Position numbers and translations under genes: made by a program. DNA of 64,000 bases from Phoenix dactylifera (taxonomy: Eukaryota > Streptophyta > Magnoliopsida > Arecales > Arecaceae): assembly GCF_009389715.1 (NCBI RefSeq), contig NC_052392.1, positions 39,289,668 to 39,353,667 on the forward strand, given 5' to 3'. This document shows positions 59,901 to 64,000 of this stretch, one piece after another; positions within the stretch are counted from its first letter, which is position 1; each line of letters opens with the position of its first letter. The notes beneath the pieces were generated by a model that worked only from the letters and a program-made list of their open reading frames with translations, did no database searches and had not been told where the DNA came from.

Positions 59901-62900
59901 CCAAAAATTTATTATGCAGAGTTCTTTTAGCACATAATGGTGACGCATGTTCAATAATGTGGTGCTTCTTACCTTGGTTTGCTAACTAAAACTGCTAATG
60001 GCGGTTCCAGGCTTTATTTGATTAAGCGCAGGAATGATCTTAAATTGATCTATGGCCAAAACAAAACAGGAGACTTAAATTATGACATAGACCACCTCTG
60101 GTTTGACCATATGACTGATTTCAAAGATATTTTCTATTTCTGGAGTTGTTTCATATTGTGTTCATTTTTCTGCTATTGAGTATCTTAAACCTTGTGCTTG
60201 TAACTCTTTCTTTTTCCAAGCTCCATTATGACTTAACCTTCCTGTTTTAATGCGATGGCTATTTATACACCTCTTTTTTGCACCTTGTACAAGTGGTAGT
60301 CTTCATGTTTGCTAGCACTGCCTTTTTCTCGTAGCATGTGTAATCCTAGAACTTTTAATGGGTAAACTCTGTGTCTCTTGTTTATAGCATACTCAGCAGC
60401 TTAGAGAGTTCCTTCTGAGTTCCATTGCACATATGCTATTGTATCATTGCATGTTCAATTAGCCAGACCAGGGGGATTGTGTTTGTCTGTTGCGCTTCCC
60501 TTCTCCTATACTTTTTGAGGTATTTTGGGTTGACGGGGCTGCCATTTTTTTTGCCATTTCATGTATTGTATTAAAGGAACCAATTTTTTTCCATTACTGA
60601 GGGAATACTTGCAAAGTGGGATAATGGTTGCAATGGTTAGTTCCCATTAGTGAGGTTGCTAGTGTCAGAAATGGATTTGAAAGGAATATCAGTCTGAGAG
60701 TGTATTTTGGGAGTGGACTATTCTCGTATTGAGCCCTCATGCCATTTTCTGCAACTTGCTGTTGTTGACCTATTCTAGTTAAGCTTAATTTGTACTCCCA
60801 TTCTTATTGATGGTATACATTTTCTTTTTTCTTAGATGTCACGGATACATGTGAAAATAGAGTTTGAAATTTTAAGTTGTTATGTACTAAAAACTCAACA
60901 TTACAAAGGCTTAAATCTACTTAAGCTCAAACTAGAATGTGCCTTGGATAAATTCATGGGAGTATAAACACTGGAAGTTTTGAATGGTAAGCGGAGATCA
61001 GCTACCTTTATTGCAAAATGAACACTTAAAATATTAAAAGATGCCAACTTTCCATGTATTATTTAAAATATGCTCTCAAATAGCTCTTAAGTAGTTTTGC
61101 TCTGCATGAACAATTTATTAGCCAAAATATTTGAAAGAATTTTGAAGCACCTTTCCCTGGAAAGGTGTGCATCCTGTGATCTAATTCACAGAACCAAGAC
61201 AAATAGAATAGATTGTTGTTTGTACTTCTGTTTATATCCCATCTCAACAAGCTAGCTGGAGACTGTAGGCAAGCGCCATGTGGACAAAATTAGGCAGGCT
61301 CAAAGCAGATGAAAGTCGCATGACCCTTGATGAGATAACCGGTTTTGGCCGTGATAAATTTCACCAAATGTGAAGGCACAAGCTGAAGACGTAGAATTCG
61401 GTTATGATATAGATAAATAGGCTGAAGGATCAAAATCTGGTCATGATCAACCACGATGCACGGGTGCGAGTTACAGCCCGAAGGATGTTAGCTTGTGGTT
61501 TGGTTCGTAGTTATACTACACGTGGGATCATGGGAGCGAACCTTTGGAACTGCTGAGGTTTGTGGCAACAGGGCAGTTTACAGAGATCAGCAGTTGTTTT
61601 ACATTTATTTTGTTATGTATAAATAAGTAGAGTTGTACTCCGAAAAAACCTTTGGATATCCAACATATCAGAATTCTATTTTATCCTATCTTAGCTTTAT
61701 TTTACCTTATACTTTATTTACTAGTAGGACTCTACCTTAGGAGTATTGTTAATTTAGATATTTACTACTGTAGCCTAAGCTATACCCTATCTTTAACCAG
61801 ATCCATCTTCTTCGAATGGTGGTGTGACAGAGGCGAAAATCCTTGAAGATCAAGGCACCTAGACCCATGCTACTCTTATATCCTCCCTTCGATTATTCCT
61901 TTTCTAGCTGCTCTAGTGCTGGTGGCATGCCAGTAGGTCAATAAGTTCTGTGGCACGCCTAGAGAGAAGCCAGATAAATAAATTCCAACTCTAAAATTTG
62001 GTTATATTGAGCTCTAATGCCTTTGAAATAGGCTTAAACATTTTTTAATACCTTTTATGCCTTATGCCCTTATGGTATTAGGGCTAGCATGGCTCCATGA
62101 TCACCTCGTCTCCTTTCAAGATTGTGTCTCATGCCAGTAGGTCAATAAGTTCTGTGGCATGCCTAGAGAGAAGCCAGACAAATAAATTCCAACTCTAAAA
62201 TTTGGTTATATTGAGCTCTAATGCCTTTGAAATAGGCTTAAACATTTTTTAATACCTTTTATGCCTTATGCCCTTATGGTATTATGGCTAGCATGGCTTC
62301 ATGATCACCTCATCTCCTTTTAAGATTGTGTCTCATGACTATGAATGTGACATTATGCTCAAATTGAAATCTGCATCTTGAAGTGAGGAACCTGCCTTTT
62401 GATGGATTGATCTAACGTATATTGCATGTTGATCATACCAAAGTAGCCTTCATATCATTTGTCTGCCCATTGAGTTGCCCTGCTCACCTTCCTCAAAATA
62501 GGTGAGAATCTCAAGATGGATATTAAATGGGCCCTGCATTAGGCTGCAATGAGTTACTCATGGTATCTACAGTCTGACACTATAAATGTGCGACTGGTGA
62601 AACATCATCAGTCTGGCCCTTTGAGTTACTTGTAATTAAGGAGGCCTTCCAGGTTTGAAGTTCCTTTCCCATTTATTTACTTATATCTGATTTATGTGAT
62701 TCCTTACTGCACCAGAGCACTTATATCAAGTCTGGCCCTTCAGCCTCCCTCACCCACAATGCTGAGAATATGCTTCTTTAGTCGATTTCCCACAAGCCTT
62801 GCTTCAAAAAAGGATATATTGGAAATAACATTAATTTATCTAAGATAAGGCTTCAGATCAAATTGACTTTATTACAAGCATGAATGGTCGAGTAGGGTAA

Positions 62901-63296
62901 CAAATGTTGGTCAGATACACAAGGATCATAATCTTTCTGAAACATTAATCATTTGGTTTTAGCCAACACTCGTTCAATATATGGAATGTAATGCATGTGT
63001 CGTGTTCGCAGGCAACCTATACATTTATTGAATTTAATCTTATTTTGTATTGTTACATTTGTTACCTTGAGTTTAAGAATTTATTAAATGTTACAGCTAC
63101 ATAGTGGCTGCTTGATTGAAATTCTGCCCATTGTCATGGTACTGTATTGTAGGTATGGCTCCTCGTTCTGTTTTGCGGGTGACTACCTGGATAAGAAGCT
63201 ATTTGATTCAATAGGCAGGAGAAAGACAAGGATTGTTGCAATAGATGCTTTATGCAGTCCAAGAATGATGCAGTATGAAGTTGATTGTCTGGTTAG
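53961..63296 (+). CDS. PARG1: Poly(ADP-ribose) glycohydrolase (PARG), 5' seven exons
   Basis: Exons 53961-54209, 54430-54615, 54865-54968, 55607-55811, 56198-56302, 59590-59708 and 63153-63296 join in frame to 370 residues plus a split codon; the rest lies beyond the window. PARG cleaves poly(ADP-ribose) chains made by PARPs in DNA repair and stress. The start MEKREDLNSILPFLPIILRS and blocks such as SQ|ELIAALLACSLFCLF and INFDQLFA match plant PARGs. The signature LGGGALNRGCVQ|EE spans the exon 5-6 border (residues 272-285) and keeps both catalytic glutamates (284-285). The YGSSFCFAGDYLDKK loop is in exon 7. Borders are GT-AG. Introns 5 and 6 exceed 3 kb. Whether it is PARG1 or PARG2 cannot be decided. 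Confidence 0.9.
56303..59589 (+). other. Intron 5 of PARG
   Basis: A 3287-bp phase-0 intron separating the GGG loop from the catalytic glutamates. AT-rich, with GC-richer decayed repeat text at 57000-57800 that I could not assign. No gene inside. Confidence 0.6.
59709..63152 (+). other. Intron 6 of PARG
   Basis: A 3444-bp intron holding a 204-bp tandem duplication and, at about 61250-61860, a stretch with a TATA-like box (TATGTATAAATAAG) that may be an old element. No gene inside. Confidence 0.6.
61926..62333 (+). repeat. 204-bp tandem duplication
   Basis: Copy one (61926-62129) and copy two (62130-62333) abut. Both start CATGCCAGTAGGTCAATAAG and end GATTGTGTCT, with only a handful of base differences between them. 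Confidence 0.9.
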
Positions 63297-64000
63297 GTAT
63301 GCCAAACTTTTATTCTTGGTATAATAGCTTTTTCAGGACAATATTTTATAAAAAAGCATATCAGTCGAAATTACTAGGATATACCAACTTGAAGATGTTT
63401 TGTCATGCTTTAGTATATTGTCTATGTTCAGAACATTTGTTGTCATCAAATGGCTTCTGGTATATTGTCTATCTTCAGGACATTTGTTTTGTCATGCTTT
63501 AGTATATTCGCTATCTTCAGGACATTTGTTGTCATCAAATGGCTTCTGATATGAAGACCTATAATGTTTTTTCCTTCATCTCTTTAATATGACCTTTGAC
63601 CTTTGTTCATCAAAAAAAAGATCTCAACATTTAGATTTTGTAAGTTTAGCATAATTGAGTCATCTTGAATCAATAAGACAAAACACACGACATCCACAAA
63701 CTATTAATTATCTGCATAGTCAAAGGCTGATTTCTGAAGTCACTTCCAGATCGACCTAATGTAAGATAATGTAGAAAAGAAGAGGAAAGCTTAATAAGCA
63801 TTTAGAAAGTGAAGAAGTGTCAATGTAATAACGAAGAACATGGTAAAATCATAAAATTTGGGCTATGTAGAAGAAATTTAGAATTGTAAAAACCTAGCAA
63901 TTAATGAATAGAAAAATGTCAAGGTGCAAAGCATCAAAAATTGGATCAATGAAACTCAGTTCTGTGGTTTACCTTTGTTCCTTATATATGCTTAGGATAA
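63297..64000 (+). other. Start of PARG intron 7
   Basis: AT-rich intron running off the window. About 63399-63550 carries two copies of a segment with GTCATGCTTTAGTATATT, ACATTTGTTGTCATCAAATG and GGCTTCTG. Confidence 0.6.

Overview
The window is plant nuclear DNA: intron-containing genes with GT-AG borders in an AT-rich background, long stretches without genes, and several transposon families. Protein similarity recalled from memory suggests a monocot, possibly a palm, but that is inference and no species is claimed.

Layout. 1-1735 holds a diverged long inverted repeat around a dead MYC2-type bHLH gene fragment, which looks like a Pack-MULE-style capture. 8397-13655 (+) is a three-exon SKIP35-like ankyrin gene. 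Its second intron carries a GC-rich palindromic element made of GTACCGG motifs, with terminal inverted repeats and an 8-bp target duplication, plus a decayed relative. 14.3-16.3 kb holds LINE scraps and an LTR fossil. 17017-17310 (-) is a small ARGOS/OSR-type gene. 18.8-27.4 kb is repeat-rich: LINE 3' ends, an LTR fossil and a decayed hAT-like relic. 28567-35440 (-) is a complete nine-exon APS2-type gene, a non-catalytic paralogue of the ADP-glucose pyrophosphorylase small subunit. 38.4-45.3 kb is a nearly full-length, GC-rich L1-type LINE on the minus strand, sitting against an older LINE tail. 46085-47467 (+) is a PLS-type pentatricopeptide-repeat gene. 49025-52322 (-) is a Myb/SANT-like DNA-binding-domain gene with a hAT-like element in its first intron. 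53961 to the right edge (+) is a poly(ADP-ribose) glycohydrolase (PARG) gene of which seven exons lie in the window.

The host genes do not form a pathway; they are ordinary plant neighbours (E3-ligase partner, growth and ethylene regulator, starch-enzyme paralogue, organelle RNA factor, DNA-binding protein, ADP-ribose turnover). The most unusual object is the 427-bp GTACCGG element at 10468-10894: transposon-like ends combined with a minisatellite-like body built from the end motif and two perfect internal hairpins. All exon borders were placed by hand from reading frame, splice signals and remembered family alignments; none was checked by computation or transcripts.
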